A stretch of DNA of 64,000 nucleotides. Origin: Bacillus weihaiensis. GTDB taxonomy: Bacteria > Bacillota > Bacilli > Bacillales > Bacillaceae. Positions 63,542 to 64,000 of the stretch are shown in pieces; position 1 is the first letter of the stretch, and every line of letters begins with the position of its first letter. The translations under genes were made by a program, and so were the position numbers. The stretch spans positions 3,136,501 through 3,200,500 of the forward strand of contig NZ_CP016020.1 of NCBI RefSeq assembly GCF_001889165.1, given 5' to 3'. The notes under the pieces were generated by a model that worked only from the letters and a program-made list of their open reading frames with translations, was not told where the DNA came from and did not search any database.

Positions 63542-64000
63542 TTACATTTTCACTAAGTAACCACCGTCAAAGAAAAATAAATATCTTTCTTGTAGAGGTC
63601 TTTGTATGATTTCTTCAATGGCTTTTCCATATAAATCAATTTGAACTTGATATCGATCCTTCAATATAGGCTCTGCATCAATAAAACTAGCAAATTTCCC
63701 CTTAATCGTATCTGTTTTATAGTCTAATAGAACCGTTCCTAGCTCATCCTCAAATAAGCAGTCGATGACCCCTTGTACTAAAATTGGCTCATCCATTTCA
63801 TTATCCCCATCTGATTTCAACGCATAGCTAAATGGAACCTCACGATACACTTGCTTTGCTTGAAGCATTCTAGCTCCAACCTCCGTTGAAAAGAATTGAA
63901 CGATTTGATGACGATCAATCACACTCGCTAATTGTTCTGTTAAGATTTCCTTTTCTATCAGCTCTTTAATTTTCAATTGGACTCTCTCAGCTGTTACTGG
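63542..64000 (-). CDS. addA: ATP-dependent helicase/nuclease AddA, 3' end only
   Basis: Only the last 152 codons lie in the window; the frame is open to the edge at 64000. The segment is the C-terminal nuclease domain of AddA, with the metal-binding aspartate in VQGVIDCLFED and the DYKTD motif (near 63718), followed by the conserved end QVQIDLYGKAIEEI. AddAB processes double-strand breaks up to Chi sites. The order addA-sbcD-sbcC matches B. subtilis. Confidence 0.93.
   Translation of the reverse strand, partial: PVTAERVQLKIKELIEKEILTEQLASVIDRHQIVQFFSTEVGARMLQAKQVYREVPFSYALKSDGDNEMDEPILVQGVIDCLFEDELGTVLLDYKTDTIKGKFASFIDAEPILKDRYQVQIDLYGKAIEEIIQRPLQERYLFFFDGGYLVKM

Overview
The window reads as low-GC chromosomal DNA of a spore-forming, pigmented Bacillaceae bacterium (Bacillus sensu lato, of the Cytobacillus firmus or Bacillus indicus kind). 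Evidence: the complete gerPA-F spore-coat operon, a Spo0E-like phosphatase, med-comZ, strong AGGAGG ribosome sites, many rho-independent terminators and an S-box riboswitch. From memory of the Bacillus subtilis map, the window is largely the reverse complement of the B. subtilis stretch addA-sbcDC-yisB-gerP-yisIKLN-asnO-yisP/Q/R ... yitJKL ... yitSTUVW-argCJBD-carAB-argF-yjzCD-yjaUV-med-comZ, with local insertions and losses. No tRNA, rRNA, prophage, IS element or CRISPR array was seen.

Layout: 0.4-4.9 kb holds a small acidic protein gene, comZ, med, yjaV, yjaU, yjzD and yjzC, with a palindromic repeat at 3.04-3.17 kb. 5.0-5.8 kb holds a UppP-type phosphatase gene. 6.1-15.6 kb is the arginine operon argC-argJ-argB-argD-carA-carB-argF on the minus strand, with a good promoter in front of argC. 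15.9-22.5 kb holds membrane and housekeeping genes (yitW, yitV, yitU, yizC, yitT, yitS), interrupted by a 1.1 kb three-copy tandem repeat built on a 21-bp period. 22.6-25.3 kb is a chemotaxis receptor gene downstream of a BMP-family binding lipoprotein gene broken by a frameshift. 25.4-27.1 kb holds cvfB and a yajQ-family gene.

27.5-33.3 kb is a methionine/C1 operon: a SAM riboswitch, then a homocysteine methyltransferase-MTHFR fusion gene overlapping cobalamin-dependent metH. 33.4-39.7 kb holds a DUF4256 gene, a small channel-like protein, an SDR oxidoreductase, an amylase-like protein that has lost its catalytic residues, an AraC regulator and a MATE transporter. 39.9-46.8 kb is a carotenoid cluster: a CruF-like hydratase, an acyltransferase and a CrtNb/CrtP-like oxidase on the plus strand, converging on two desaturase-like flavoproteins and crtM on the minus strand. 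The two outer promoters share an identical 13-bp motif. It sits where B. subtilis carries yisP.

47.7-55.3 kb holds asnB/asnO, yisN, yisL, a two-gene ABC-2 exporter, a small lipoprotein gene and yisK. 55.9-58.5 kb holds yisI and gerPA-F plus a possible extra 35-codon gene. 58.5-64.0 kb holds yisB, sbcC, sbcD and the 3' end of addA.

Main points for a second look: the 21-bp periodic repeat family at two loci, the GH13 pseudoenzyme, the frameshifted binding protein next to its chemoreceptor, the shared motif in the carotenoid promoters, and two palindromic intergenic repeats.
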